Assembly (NCBI RefSeq): GCF_900115225.1
Contig: NZ_FOVR01000002.1
Span: forward strand, 496,001-560,000
DNA length: 64,000 nucleotides
Direction: 5' to 3'
From: Cohaesibacter marisflavi
GTDB lineage: Bacteria; Pseudomonadota; Alphaproteobacteria; Rhizobiales; Cohaesibacteraceae
The translations under genes were made by a program, and so were the position numbers. This document shows, piece by piece, positions 48,148 through 57,495 of the stretch. The stretch's first letter is position 1; each line of letters starts with the position of its first letter. Below the pieces are notes generated by a model that was not told the origin of the DNA, searched no databases, and saw only the letters and a list, made by a program, of their open reading frames with translations.

Positions 48148-49470
48148 TTACCAGCGGCGCTCAAAGCGGCGACGCAGAAGCACCGCGGAAATATTCATCA
48201 GCGCAAGAAACGCCAGAAGGATCAGGATCGCAGCGGATGTCCGCTCCGTGAAGGCGCGTTGTGCTTCCCCCGACCACATATAGATCTGCACGGGCAGGGC
48301 CGTTGCCGGATCAAGCGGCGTTGTCGGGAAGTCCTTGATGAAGGCCACCATGCCGATCATCAGCAGAGGTGCGGTTTCACCAAGTGCCTGCGCCAGACCG
48401 ATAATCGTACCTGTCAGGATACCCGGTGTTGCCAGGGGCAGGACATGGTGGAAAATCGCCTGTGTCTTGGAAGCGCCCACACCAAGTGCCGCTTCACGAA
48501 TGGAAGGTGGAACAGCCTTGAGAGCCGAACGGGTCGCAATGATGATGGTCGGCAGCGTCATGAGGGTTAGAACCAGACCGCCAACAAGCGAAGCGGACCG
48601 CGGCAGTCCGGCAAAGTTGATGAATACAGCCAGCCCCAACAGACCGAACACAATGGAAGGCACTGCGGCGAGGTTGTTGATATTCACCTCGATAAGGTCG
48701 GTCCAGCGATTTTTCGGTGCAAATTCTTCCAAATAAATGGAAGCGGCAACACCGATTGGCAGAGCCAGCACCAGCACGATGAGCATCATGAAAATAGAGC
48801 CCATGACGGCCACGGCAATACCGGCCGATTCCGGTCGGGAGGAGGGACCATTCACGAACAGGTTGGTGTTGAATTGCTTCTCCATCGCCCCGTCTTCAAC
48901 CAGCTGATCGATATAGGCGATCTGTGCATCTTTGACCAGACGCTGTGTTTCAGGAATGTCGCGCGGGATCTGGCCTTTGACAAAGCTGTCGATGTCGCCA
49001 TCTGCCAGTGCCCAATAATCTATCCGCGTGCCGATCAGATCGGGATTTTCAACAACCAGATCGCGCAGATCGACCGACGCCCCCTTGGAAAGCAGGCTCT
49101 TTGCCACACGCTGCTGTTTGCGTGTTGCTTTGTCATTGGGGTCCAGACCTACGGCCTTGGAAACAGCCCGCTCCAGAACCTTGTTGTAGCGGATCGGCAT
49201 CTGGATGGTGCTGATGTCGCGGTTGCCGGACGGGTCAATCAGCTCGGCATTAAGGTAAAGATCGAGATGAATTTTAGTCTGCTGAAAGGCGGAATAGCCT
49301 TTCGTGACAATAGACAGGAACAGCATCACGAGGAACAGCACGCCCAGAATGATGGCTGTGATGCCCAGAGCCTGAAAGCGACGTTCTTTACTGTAGCGCT
49401 TTTTCAGTCCCAGATCGCGCTGCGTGCTCGTGGCGATGGTTTCGCCCTGTGTGTTGGTTGCATCAGTCAT
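48148..49470 (-). CDS. pstA: Phosphate ABC transporter permease PstA (long form)
   Basis: A 440-residue permease, longer than E. coli PstA (about 296), because a large periplasmic region (about 65-210) sits after the first helix, a form seen in Alphaproteobacteria. The BPD_transp_1 core includes IREAALGVGASKTQAIFHHV. The start shares one base with the pstC stop (TGATG), so the two are coupled. Confidence 0.93.
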   Translation of the reverse strand: MTDATNTQGETIATSTQRDLGLKKRYSKERRFQALGITAIILGVLFLVMLFLSIVTKGYSAFQQTKIHLDLYLNAELIDPSGNRDISTIQMPIRYNKVLERAVSKAVGLDPNDKATRKQQRVAKSLLSKGASVDLRDLVVENPDLIGTRIDYWALADGDIDSFVKGQIPRDIPETQRLVKDAQIAYIDQLVEDGAMEKQFNTNLFVNGPSSRPESAGIAVAVMGSIFMMLIVLVLALPIGVAASIYLEEFAPKNRWTDLIEVNINNLAAVPSIVFGLLGLAVFINFAGLPRSASLVGGLVLTLMTLPTIIIATRSALKAVPPSIREAALGVGASKTQAIFHHVLPLATPGILTGTIIGLAQALGETAPLLMIGMVAFIKDFPTTPLDPATALPVQIYMWSGEAQRAFTERTSAAILILLAFLALMNISAVLLRRRFERRW

Positions 49471-51017
49471 CAGTCATACTGCTCCCGATATTTCCGCACG
49501 ATGTGCAGAGCAAAGATGTTGAGCCCCAGGGTGATGACAAACAGGGTGATACCCAGCGCAAAGGCCACAAGGGTTTGCGGAGAGTTGAACTCAAGGTCAC
49601 CAGTCAACTGGCTGACAATTTTCACGGTCACTGTTGTCACCGCTTCAAACGGGTTGGCTGTCAGGTTGGCCGCGATGCCTGCGGCCATGACGACGATCAT
49701 CGTTTCACCAATGGCGCGGGACGCTGCGAGCAGAACGGAGCCGACGATCCCCGGCAGGGCGGCGGGCAGAATGACTTTCTTGATCGTTTCCGACTTGGTC
49801 GCTCCCAACCCCAGAGAGCCATCACGCAGGGACTGCGGCACCGCCGTGATAATGTCATCGGACAGCGAAGAGATGAACGGGATCAACATGATGCCCATGA
49901 CGAAGCCTGCCGTCAGCACCGAGGTAGCGGAAATATTCAGTCCGATAGCCGCACCGGCGTCATGAAGGAACGGACCGACGGTGACCAGCGCAAAGAAACC
50001 ATAAACAATGGTCGGGATGCCGGCGAGAATTTCCAGAAGCGGCTTGGCAATGGCGCGGACCGAATTGTTGGCATATTCGGCCATATAGATGGCTGCGAAC
50101 ATGCCGATTGGAACCGCTACGAGCAAGGCGACAAAGGAAATATACAGAGTACCCCAGAGCAACGGAATAAGACCGAAGGAACCTTCGCCCCCGCCCTCGC
50201 GACCGGCGGACGTAAAGCGAGGATCCCACTCGGTGCCAAAGAAGAAGTTGAACGGATGCACCTGACTGAAGAAGTGGATCGCTTCAAACAACATCGAAAG
50301 CACAATGCCCACGGTCGTCAGGATGGCGATCGAGGAAGCCAGCACCAGCGCGACCTTGATGTTGCTTTCAACAAGGTTGCGTGCACGCAATCGCGGTTTG
50401 ACGCGCAGATAGGAAAGGACAAACCCGAGAATGACCAGTAGGACAACCCCGGCGATCAGAACCATATTACCGGTCGCGTTGACCTCATTGAGCCGGTTTG
50501 CTGCATCCACCACAGCGCCGGGCACATCTTCAGCTAGCGCGACGCCAACCGATTTGAGAGTCGGGCGTACGGCGACAAGGCCATTGTGAAGCTTGGCAGC
50601 GGTGTCCTCGTCCAGAAGGCTGACACCAATTGCGACACTTTCAACAACGCTGCGCATCAGGGCGCGGCGGGTGTCGAGCGTTTCATACTGCTCTTTGTCT
50701 TCGCAAATGGCGGGGGTTTCCGCATCCGCGTCCCCTTCAATCCGCGCCAGCGAAAGATCGCAGGATTGGGTGTAGCCAGTGCGCAACTCGGTGTCGATCA
50801 CTGAGCTGTTATAGAATGGCTGCGCAACAAGAATGGCCACCATGTAGAAAATTGCCGGAAGCGCGGTCCATATCAGTACATAGGAACCGTAATATCCGGG
50901 ACGCGAATGAAGTGTAGCTATATTTCCGTTGACGCAGGAGACGGCGCGATTACGCCCCAGAACTGCACCGACCAGCGCGAAAACGATGATAGCTACCAAA
51001 AGCCATAACGGGCTCAT
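49470..51017 (-). CDS. pstC: Phosphate ABC transporter permease PstC (long form)
   Basis: A 515-residue permease with a long N-terminal part: membrane helices near 5-20 and 50-70, a periplasmic stretch (about 75-190), then the transport domain (after about 250) with LRDGSLGLGATKSETIKKV. E. coli PstC is about 320 residues. I prefer the ATG at 51017, which has AGGGG about nine bases upstream; the frame opens at a TTG at 51044. It lies 241 bases after pstS, beyond the pstS terminator. Confidence 0.92.
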   Translation of the reverse strand: MSPLWLLVAIIVFALVGAVLGRNRAVSCVNGNIATLHSRPGYYGSYVLIWTALPAIFYMVAILVAQPFYNSSVIDTELRTGYTQSCDLSLARIEGDADAETPAICEDKEQYETLDTRRALMRSVVESVAIGVSLLDEDTAAKLHNGLVAVRPTLKSVGVALAEDVPGAVVDAANRLNEVNATGNMVLIAGVVLLVILGFVLSYLRVKPRLRARNLVESNIKVALVLASSIAILTTVGIVLSMLFEAIHFFSQVHPFNFFFGTEWDPRFTSAGREGGGEGSFGLIPLLWGTLYISFVALLVAVPIGMFAAIYMAEYANNSVRAIAKPLLEILAGIPTIVYGFFALVTVGPFLHDAGAAIGLNISATSVLTAGFVMGIMLIPFISSLSDDIITAVPQSLRDGSLGLGATKSETIKKVILPAALPGIVGSVLLAASRAIGETMIVVMAAGIAANLTANPFEAVTTVTVKIVSQLTGDLEFNSPQTLVAFALGITLFVITLGLNIFALHIVRKYREQYD

Positions 51018-51234
51018 AGCGATCTGCCCCTTGAGCGATTTCAATTATCGCATTGTAAATTTACTACGAGATTTCTCTGGTTGCCTGCATCCGACTTCAT
51101 CTAGAAAAATCGGTAAGACGGAGAAAACCGCTCCAGACGTCTGCCCCATAATCGTGCGCCATTCCGTAGACGGAAAACGGGACTTCACTTTTTCCTTGCG
51201 GGTCAACTAACGGAAAAACCAGTTGACGGAAGTC

Positions 51235-51269
51235 AAAAAAAACCATGCGCAGGGAGCCCCCGCGCATGG
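51235..51269 (-). terminator. Strong terminator after pstS
   Basis: CCATGCGC pairs with GCGCATGG around an 11-base loop and is followed on the minus strand by eight T. It lies between pstS and pstC, so most transcripts from the pstS promoter should end here, giving more binding protein than membrane parts. Confidence 0.88.
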
Positions 51270-51285
51270 CTCTAAAGAGCAAAGC

Positions 51286-52326
51286 TTAAAGGGTTTTACC
51301 TTCAGCGATCGCAGCTTTGATAGCTTCGCGTTCTGCTTCCGGAGCAGGAACCAGACCATATTCAGAGGTCGGGGAGCCTTCGCCGGTCATGTCGTCGGAC
51401 ATGAAGAAGTCAACATATTCTTTCAGGCCAGGGATAACACCCAGGTGAGATTTCTTGACATAGAAGAACAGCGGACGAGACACAGGGTAGGTGCCGTCAG
51501 CGATCACTTCAGCATTCGGGGAAATGCCGGACATGGTAGCCACTTTCAGCTTGTCCATGTTGTTTTCATAGAAAGCAAGACCGAACACGCCGAAGCCGGT
51601 TTTGTTGCTGTCGATGCGAGCGAGGGTTTCGGTGTAATCGCCGTCGATGTCGATGGCTTTACCGTCTTTGCGAACCTTCATGCATTCTTTGCCAGCGGCT
51701 TTCTTGTCAAGGCCGGAAGCAACATACAGATCGAAGGCGCCAGCGGCTTTACAGCCAGCTTCCAGAACCTTGGTTTCGAAAACTTCACGGGTACCGTGTT
51801 TTTCGCCAGGAATGTAAGCTGCGATTTCCCAGTCAGCAAAGTTGGCGTCAACGTCAGACCATTTGGTGTTAGAGTTGTCGACCAGTTTGCCGTCTTTAAC
51901 GATTTTCGGAGCCAGAGCGTTGAACCAGTGAATTGGTTCGAAAGCGAAGTCCGGGCCGTTTACGTCAGAAGCGAACACGATGCCATCGTAGCCGATTTTG
52001 ACTTCCATGATTTCCTTGACGCCGTTTTCAGCGCAGGTCGCGATTTCTTTGTCTTTGATCTTACGGGAAGCGTTGGCAACGTCGATGGTGTCTTCACCAG
52101 CGCCCTGACAGAACTGTTTCAGGCCAGCAGAAGAACCACCGGATTCAACAACCGGGGTTTTGAAGTCAGGGTAGTTTTCACCAAAAGATTCGGCAACGAT
52201 GGTTGCATAAGGAAGAACGGTGGAAGAACCAGCAACCTGAACCTGGTCACGAGCCTGTGCGGCGGTACCAGCAAGAACGGCGGTGGCAGCAATAGCAGCT
52301 GCACTAGCAAAAGAAGCGAATTTCAC
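51286..52326 (-). CDS. pstS: Periplasmic phosphate-binding protein PstS
   Basis: The 346-residue binding protein starts at GTG 52326, preceded by GGAGAGG, and has a clean signal peptide ending GTAAQA. The phosphate site motifs VAGSSTVLPYA and ESGGSSAGLKQF are present. It delivers phosphate to PstC/PstA. The upstream three-repeat Pho box and the downstream terminator make it the separately amplified first gene of the pst operon. Confidence 0.95.
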   Translation of the reverse strand: MKFASFASAAAIAATAVLAGTAAQARDQVQVAGSSTVLPYATIVAESFGENYPDFKTPVVESGGSSAGLKQFCQGAGEDTIDVANASRKIKDKEIATCAENGVKEIMEVKIGYDGIVFASDVNGPDFAFEPIHWFNALAPKIVKDGKLVDNSNTKWSDVDANFADWEIAAYIPGEKHGTREVFETKVLEAGCKAAGAFDLYVASGLDKKAAGKECMKVRKDGKAIDIDGDYTETLARIDSNKTGFGVFGLAFYENNMDKLKVATMSGISPNAEVIADGTYPVSRPLFFYVKKSHLGVIPGLKEYVDFFMSDDMTGEGSPTSEYGLVPAPEAEREAIKAAIAEGKTL

Positions 52327-52496
52327 TTGACCTCTCCATAAGTCAGTTTTTTCGAGCGACGAGCCACACAATTGGCTTTCAAAGTGCGCTCACGAATATG
52401 CCGACCTTCCCGTGAAAGACTTGCGCCTATCTGTGCAAGCATGATGACCGGGTGGCCGGGACAAGCGCGAACCTATCCTTCGTATGTGATGGGTAT

Positions 52497-52525
52497 ATGA
52501 CATCTGTATTTCAGTTTTATGACAA
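52497..52525 (-). promoter_or_regulatory. Three-repeat Pho box upstream of pstS
   Basis: On the minus strand the sequence reads TTGTCAT-aaaa-CTGAAAT-acag-ATGTCAT: three 7-base repeats spaced every 11 bases, matching the PhoB target (CTGTCAT with 4-base spacers). It lies about 170 bases before the pstS start and just past the phoR stop. A CATACG-like -10 lies roughly ten bases further downstream, but this is only a candidate. Confidence 0.82.
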
Positions 52526-52584
52526 TTTAAGCAACTGAAATATATGGAGAATTTTTTGGACAATTATAAAACCGTCACAAAGTG

Positions 52585-53934
52585 TCACAAATCGGCAGAG
52601 TCGCTCACCGGCAAGCGGACCTGAAAGGTTGCGCCTTCGCCGGGCTGGCTTTCCACCAGCAGCTTGCCGCGGTGCCGCGTAAGAATATGTTTTACAATGG
52701 CTAATCCGAGTCCGGTGCCTTTCTGCTCTCTGGAAGAGGCAACATCCACGCGATAAAAGCGCTCTGTCAGGCGGGGCAAATGCTCCTGCGAAATGCCTGC
52801 TCCATAGTCCCTCACATTGAAGCAATGATAGGGCTTGCCGTCTGCTGAATCGATGACCCGACTATAACTGATATCGATCTTCTCGCCGTCCTTGCCATAT
52901 TTAAGGGCATTCTCGACCAGATTCTCGAACACCTGCACCAGTTCATCGCGATCACCGGAAACCCAGAGATCGTCATCCAGCTGATTGGTTTTGATTGCGA
53001 CATCCAGATCTTGCGCCAGCGGGCTGAGGCTATCGATGACGTGACGCATGATTTTGGAGAGATCGACGCGCGTGTCCGGCAACACATGCGCGCGCATTTC
53101 GATTCTCGACAGTGACAGAAGATCCGAAACCAGCCGCGACATGCGCTCGGATTGATCAAGCATGATGCGCAAAAAGCGGTCGCGTGCGACCGGATCATCC
53201 TTGGCCGGGCCCAACAAGGTTTCGATAAAGCCGATGACGGACGCCAGCGGCGTGCGCAATTCATGGCTGGCATTGGCCACGAAATCTGCGCGCATCCGGG
53301 CCATATTCTTCTGCTCTGTCTGATCATGCAGAAGCAACAGGATGAATTCGGGGCGATGCTCCCCTTCAGGGTCGGAATTCAGATGAATAGGTGTGACCCA
53401 TGCCTCATAGAAGCGTTCGCTATGGCTCTTGAGGGTATAGTCCACCTTTTCAATAGGGCCACCATCGAGCACATTATCCAATGCGGCCAACATGTCCGGC
53501 TGTCTGATTCTGAAGGACAGCGGGTCGCCTTCTTTTACATTGCCAAAAATGGACGAGCCTGCATGGTTGGCAAAGCGGACGATGCCGCGCCGATCCAGAA
53601 TGAAGCAGGGGTCCGGCAGGGCAGAGGCCAGTTTGCGCATGTTGACGTCAGGCACGATCGCACGACGGCGTGCTTCCACCTTGGCCTTGAGGCGCGTAAC
53701 CTTACGGCGGCGTGGCAGAAACATCGTGGCCATGATCACAGCAACAAGAACAAGCCCCACATGCCACATTTCCCGCTCGTCCTGCATGGCAATCCAGCTT
53801 AGGCCAATGGCCATGACGATCAAAGACCAACGAGCGCCATACAACCGGTTCAGCGGGCCTCCGCCCAAAAGGCGGTCCAGATCGGCCGAAGTTCCAAGTC
53901 CTGCTTTGCGGTTGTCGCGTGCCATGTCGTTCAT
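52585..53934 (-). CDS. phoR: Phosphate regulon sensor kinase PhoR
   Basis: The 449-residue kinase has two N-terminal membrane helices (about 35-75), a PAS-like domain (about 105-200), a HisKA domain with the phospho-accepting His224 in ANASHELRTPLAS, and an HATPase domain with an N box (LVENALKYGKDG), DYGAGIS and GTGLGLAIVKHIL. It phosphorylates PhoB when phosphate is scarce and is the first gene of the pho block. Confidence 0.94.
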   Translation of the reverse strand: MNDMARDNRKAGLGTSADLDRLLGGGPLNRLYGARWSLIVMAIGLSWIAMQDEREMWHVGLVLVAVIMATMFLPRRRKVTRLKAKVEARRRAIVPDVNMRKLASALPDPCFILDRRGIVRFANHAGSSIFGNVKEGDPLSFRIRQPDMLAALDNVLDGGPIEKVDYTLKSHSERFYEAWVTPIHLNSDPEGEHRPEFILLLLHDQTEQKNMARMRADFVANASHELRTPLASVIGFIETLLGPAKDDPVARDRFLRIMLDQSERMSRLVSDLLSLSRIEMRAHVLPDTRVDLSKIMRHVIDSLSPLAQDLDVAIKTNQLDDDLWVSGDRDELVQVFENLVENALKYGKDGEKIDISYSRVIDSADGKPYHCFNVRDYGAGISQEHLPRLTERFYRVDVASSREQKGTGLGLAIVKHILTRHRGKLLVESQPGEGATFQVRLPVSDSADL

Positions 53935-54382
53935 TCCAATTCAACAATAATAAAAAAAGCCGGGGGCCTTGTTTCCCCGATTGGCTGGCAAGCACCATGC
54001 CAAACAAAAGCAACCATTTTGCAACAACGACCTGCCGCACTTATTGCGCAAGGGAAATTCGAACAAAATTTCGCCAATCTGCTCGAAGATGCAACAGGGC
54101 AAGAGTGGTTCGATGAGCTGGCGATATCCGGGAAACCGTTCGGCCATTCCTGCTCATTGGCTGAGAAAACGTCGGTTATGCATTATTTTATAGAGCTTTA
54201 AAGAGAAAACACCGCATTCTCAAGAGGACCAAAACACAGATTGGCCGCTGGCGCAGGCGCAAGCAGCCGATAAAAGTTTGTTGTTGATATCTCACCGGCG
54301 GCCGTCTTTGACGACTGAGACCCCGAGACCCTCAGACCCTGAGGCATGCAGGCAGCGCATGCGCGTACAAAGCCAGAGGGTA
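53935..54382. other. Gap between phoR and apaG
   Basis: About 450 bases. A 60-codon plus-strand frame (54019-54201, TTG start) has protein-like composition but no ribosome site or recognisable family. A small hairpin CCTCA/TGAGG sits at 54330-54344, just past the apaG stop. Nothing else is supported. Confidence 0.4.
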
Positions 54383-54781
54383 TCAGTTCAGAATTTTGGT
54401 CTGATCTGGAATGTCGAGCGAGAAAGTGGGAATGGTAACATCAAACTTCGTCCCGTCATCCAGTTCCATTTCATAATGGCCAGACATGAAGCCACTTTCG
54501 CTATCGAGCGGACAGCCCGAGGTATATTGGAAGCTGTTGCCGGCGCCAATATGGGGGCGCTCCCCGACCACGCCATGGCCATGGACTTCCTGTATTCGAC
54601 CCTGACCATCCACTATTCGCCAGAAACGAGCCTGGAGCTGAATGTTGGATTGGCCGTTGTTGCAGATTTCAACATGATAGGTCCAAACATGTTGTCCTCT
54701 GTCGGGCGTTGATTGGTCCGGTTGATATTCCGGCACAACCATGACTTGAATCGATCCGGTTGTTGCTGTGTATTTCTGCAC
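54383..54781 (-). CDS. apaG: ApaG domain protein
   Basis: A 132-residue protein of the ApaG (FN3-like beta-sandwich) family. Features are VVPEYQPDQSTP and VWTYHVEICNNG near the N-terminus, then the RFWRIVDGQGRIQEVHGHGV and GCPLDSESGFMSGHYEM blocks. In enterobacteria it is linked to Mg/Co tolerance and ApaH; in Alphaproteobacteria it often lies near metZ, here about 5 kb away. Precise role unknown. Confidence 0.93.
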   Translation of the reverse strand: MQKYTATTGSIQVMVVPEYQPDQSTPDRGQHVWTYHVEICNNGQSNIQLQARFWRIVDGQGRIQEVHGHGVVGERPHIGAGNSFQYTSGCPLDSESGFMSGHYEMELDDGTKFDVTIPTFSLDIPDQTKILN

Positions 54782-55068
54782 TTGGTCCTCATACTCCGGT
54801 GGAACGATGGTTCATGCTAGGCTTGGCCATCGGAATAGAATGAAGAAATCAGAGTTATGTTCCGGCAAAACTCGCGAAAAATTCATAGGAATTGTTTAGC
54901 AAAGCTTTGTCCAAATTAATATAACCTCCCTGCTGTATTATAGAACAGGCAGACCAGAAATTGTATTGGTAATAGTTCAATCCACAAACAGACATGTCTT
55001 ACCAATACTAATTAGGTAATCAAATATAGGCGCACCTAAACTTTAAGAGAAGAAATGGAAGGATCACC

Positions 55069-55680
55069 ATGCTGGATGCCCGGATAAAAGGAATCATAGA
55101 CCCAACAATTGGGCATATCGGCAAGAGCCTGCATGCGTTTGGGGTAACTGCCAATCAAATAACGACGCTTGGCTTGATTATCGGTGGCGTCGCAGGCCTG
55201 TTTATCGCCTATGAGTTGTATCTTTGGGGTCTGCTGCTGATTGGCCTGAGCCGTTTGATGGATGGACTGGACGGTGCTGTCGCCCGAGCAGGGCGAAAAA
55301 CCGATCTAGGCGGTTATCTCGACATTGTCTTCGATTTCATTTTCTACGGTCTTGTTCCGCTGGCATTCGCCTTCGCGCGCCCGGAGAATGCTCTGCCTGC
55401 CGCTGTACTACTGATGGTCTTTTATGCCAATGGGGCAAGCTTTCTTGCCTTTGCCATCATGGCCGAGAAGCGCAAGATCTCAACCGAGAGCCATGGCTCA
55501 AAATCGCTTTATTTTACCGGCGGGCTTGCCGAAGCGGGGGAAACATATGCGGTCTTTGCTCTGTTCTGCCTGCTGCCGGACTGGTTTGGCGTGATCGCCT
55601 ATAGCTTTGCAGCCATAACCGCGATCACCACGGTCTCACGCATTCTGCTGGCCAGAGAGCTGTTCACCGATACGGATTAG
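55069..55680 (+). CDS. CDP-alcohol phosphatidyltransferase family protein
   Basis: A 203-residue membrane enzyme transferring a phosphatidyl or related group from CDP-diacylglycerol or CDP-alcohol. The signature DG-xx-AR-x8-G-xxx-D-xxx-D is visible from DGAVARAGRKTDLGG to YLDIVFD near residues 66-88. About six membrane helices surround it. The start has GGAAGGA upstream. The acceptor alcohol (glycerol-P, serine, inositol-P or other) cannot be told. Function depends on the missing partner genes. Confidence 0.87.
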   Translation: MLDARIKGIIDPTIGHIGKSLHAFGVTANQITTLGLIIGGVAGLFIAYELYLWGLLLIGLSRLMDGLDGAVARAGRKTDLGGYLDIVFDFIFYGLVPLAFAFARPENALPAAVLLMVFYANGASFLAFAIMAEKRKISTESHGSKSLYFTGGLAEAGETYAVFALFCLLPDWFGVIAYSFAAITAITTVSRILLARELFTDTD

Positions 55681-55778
55681 CCCGATGGAAAGGCGCCTGA
55701 AAGTGATGCGCATCTCTGATCATTGCGCACCGCAAGCAACCGTGCCAAGGCAATCTTTGGCATTATAGGCAAAATGCC

Positions 55779-56207
55779 TCAAGGCAGAACCAGATGTCCG
55801 TCATCTCCAATGGGGAAGGCACCCCAGGCAACTTCCCAGAGATAGCCGTCGGGATCGGAGAAATAGCCGCTATAGCCGCCCCAGAAGGTGTCACTGGCGG
55901 ATTTCCTGATCTCGGCCCCCGCTTTTTGAGCCAGCAGTAACACACTGTCTACCTCTTCTCGCTCACGACAATTATGCGCCAGCGTGATGCCACAAGCACC
56001 TGCCTGCGGTTTGAACGTTCCGCCGGGGATCTCCTCGGCCATTTTGTCGATTGGATAGAGTGCAAACACCGTGCCCCATGTCTTGAAAAAGGCAACGCCA
56101 TCGCCCGACGTATAGCTTGTGGGCCAGCTTAGGCCATCGCGATAGAAACGCACGGATTGCTCAAGATCGGTGACGCCAAGGGTGACCAGTGATAACCGCG
56201 GGTCCAT
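55779..56207 (-). CDS. VOC (glyoxalase/bleomycin-resistance) family protein
   Basis: A 142-residue protein with two beta-alpha-beta-beta-beta modules of the vicinal-oxygen-chelate fold: SLVTLGVTDLEQSVRFYRDG at the start and GYFSDPDGYLWEVAW near the end, with the metal Glu in the latter. AGGAGG precedes the ATG. The family includes glyoxalases, dioxygenases and resistance proteins; the substrate is unknown. Confidence 0.86.
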   Translation of the reverse strand: MDPRLSLVTLGVTDLEQSVRFYRDGLSWPTSYTSGDGVAFFKTWGTVFALYPIDKMAEEIPGGTFKPQAGACGITLAHNCREREEVDSVLLLAQKAGAEIRKSASDTFWGGYSGYFSDPDGYLWEVAWGAFPIGDDGHLVLP

Positions 56208-56546
56208 GCATATCCTCCTAATCGGGCAGAATGATCCTGTCCGCTATAATGCTGCGTTATAGGCCCTAGGATAATGCGCAATTGAGAAAAGCAATTTTCT
56301 CAATTTGGGAGCACGAGCCGACACTGTGGCAAAATTTATCAAGATACGCTGGCAAGGGCGCAGGATATTCTAATTTAAAAATGAACTTTAAGATCCTCTT
56401 TCTTGTAAAAACAGAGCGGAAAAGCACAATAGCCCCAACAAAAGCGCTGGGGCCGGGGAGGCTTCTGGCTGCTTGAGACATCACGTTCAAACAATTCGCA
56501 AATGCAGCGATGCTGATAGACCGAATTGGCTCACACGGAGACACTT
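56208..56546. other. Divergent region with a perfect 11-bp inverted repeat
   Basis: 339 bases without a supported gene. AATTGAGAAAA at 56280-56290 pairs with TTTTCTCAATT at 56295-56305 around a 4-base loop, a striking palindrome that could be an operator or a hairpin. A second hairpin GCCCCA/TGGGGC lies at 56432-56453. A TATAAT hexamer at 56245-56250 lacks a clear -35. Confidence 0.45.
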
Positions 56547-57491
56547 ATGAAAAAAATGCTATTCCAAGCCTTCGTTGCATTCGGGCTGTTTGTAACCCCG
56601 ACCTTCGCCGCAACCTTCGGGCCTTTGGTTTCCCCACAGGATCTCAATGCTGTTGCAGATGCTGACAAGCCTCTGATCATCGATATTCGTGGTAACAGTA
56701 AAGACGGCGCCAGCCTGTTTGAACAGGGTCACATCGCTGGGTCGGTCAACGCACCTTATGGTCTGTTTCGTGGCCCCAAGGAAAATCCGGGCCAGCTGGT
56801 AACCGAAGAACACTTGGAAAAAGTGCTCGGTGACATCGGAGCGGAAAAAGACCGTGCCACGGTCATTGCCTATCAGGGGGCCAACATCTCTGATTTTGGT
56901 ACGGCAGCCCGCGTCTACTGGACGCTGAAATCGGCAGGCTTTACAGATATTGCCATTCTCAATGGGGGACTGAACAATTGGGAGCAGCAGGGCCTTTCCT
57001 TCGAAATTGGCGCAGTATCTCCCCAGAAAACCACCATTGATGTGAGCTTCTCTGATGAATGGCGTGCTTCCCGCGAAGAGATCCTGAAGATTGTCAATGG
57101 TGAAGAGACGGCCCGTCTGGTCGACGCCCGTCCGGAAGAATTCTGGAAAGGCGAGAAAAAGCACCCTGCTGCGGCCAAGCCTGGCACATTGCCTCAGTCT
57201 GAATATTTCGTGCATTCAAGCTGGTTCGATAACAAGCCGGTCATTGCCGATGCGGCCAAGGTCAAGCAATTGGCCAATGAGGCTGGCTTCAAGGGTGGCG
57301 AAGAGCTGGTGAGCTTCTGCAACACCGGTCACTGGGCCGCAACCAACTGGTTCGCGCTTTCCGAACTGGCCGAGCTGGACAATGTGAAGCTCTATCCGGA
57401 ATCTGTGGTGGGCTATTCCAACGCTGGCTATGATCTGGCCAACACGCCAGGCCTTGTTCAAACCCTCATCAAACAGGTAACCGGCGGCTAA
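56547..57491 (+). CDS. Exported tandem-rhodanese sulfurtransferase
   Basis: The 314-residue protein starts at ATG 56547 with GGAG six bases upstream and carries a Sec signal peptide ending PTFA. Two rhodanese domains follow (about 28-155 and 165-310). The first lacks a catalytic Cys (IAYQGANISD); the second has Cys258 in FCNTGHWAA, which would carry a persulfide. Such periplasmic proteins move sulfane sulfur, for instance from thiosulfate. It is followed at once by a YeeE/YedE transporter gene, which supports a shared sulfur uptake role. Confidence 0.9.
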   Translation: MKKMLFQAFVAFGLFVTPTFAATFGPLVSPQDLNAVADADKPLIIDIRGNSKDGASLFEQGHIAGSVNAPYGLFRGPKENPGQLVTEEHLEKVLGDIGAEKDRATVIAYQGANISDFGTAARVYWTLKSAGFTDIAILNGGLNNWEQQGLSFEIGAVSPQKTTIDVSFSDEWRASREEILKIVNGEETARLVDARPEEFWKGEKKHPAAAKPGTLPQSEYFVHSSWFDNKPVIADAAKVKQLANEAGFKGGEELVSFCNTGHWAATNWFALSELAELDNVKLYPESVVGYSNAGYDLANTPGLVQTLIKQVTGG

Positions 57492-57495
57492 TCCA

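Noticed and set aside
47277-48251. Plus-strand frame of 324 codons opposite pstB
   Set aside because: Antisense of pstB, whose Walker and signature motifs are intact.
49449-50441. Plus-strand frame of 330 codons opposite pstC
   Set aside because: Very rich in His, Arg, Asp and Gly, the usual sign of a shadow frame.
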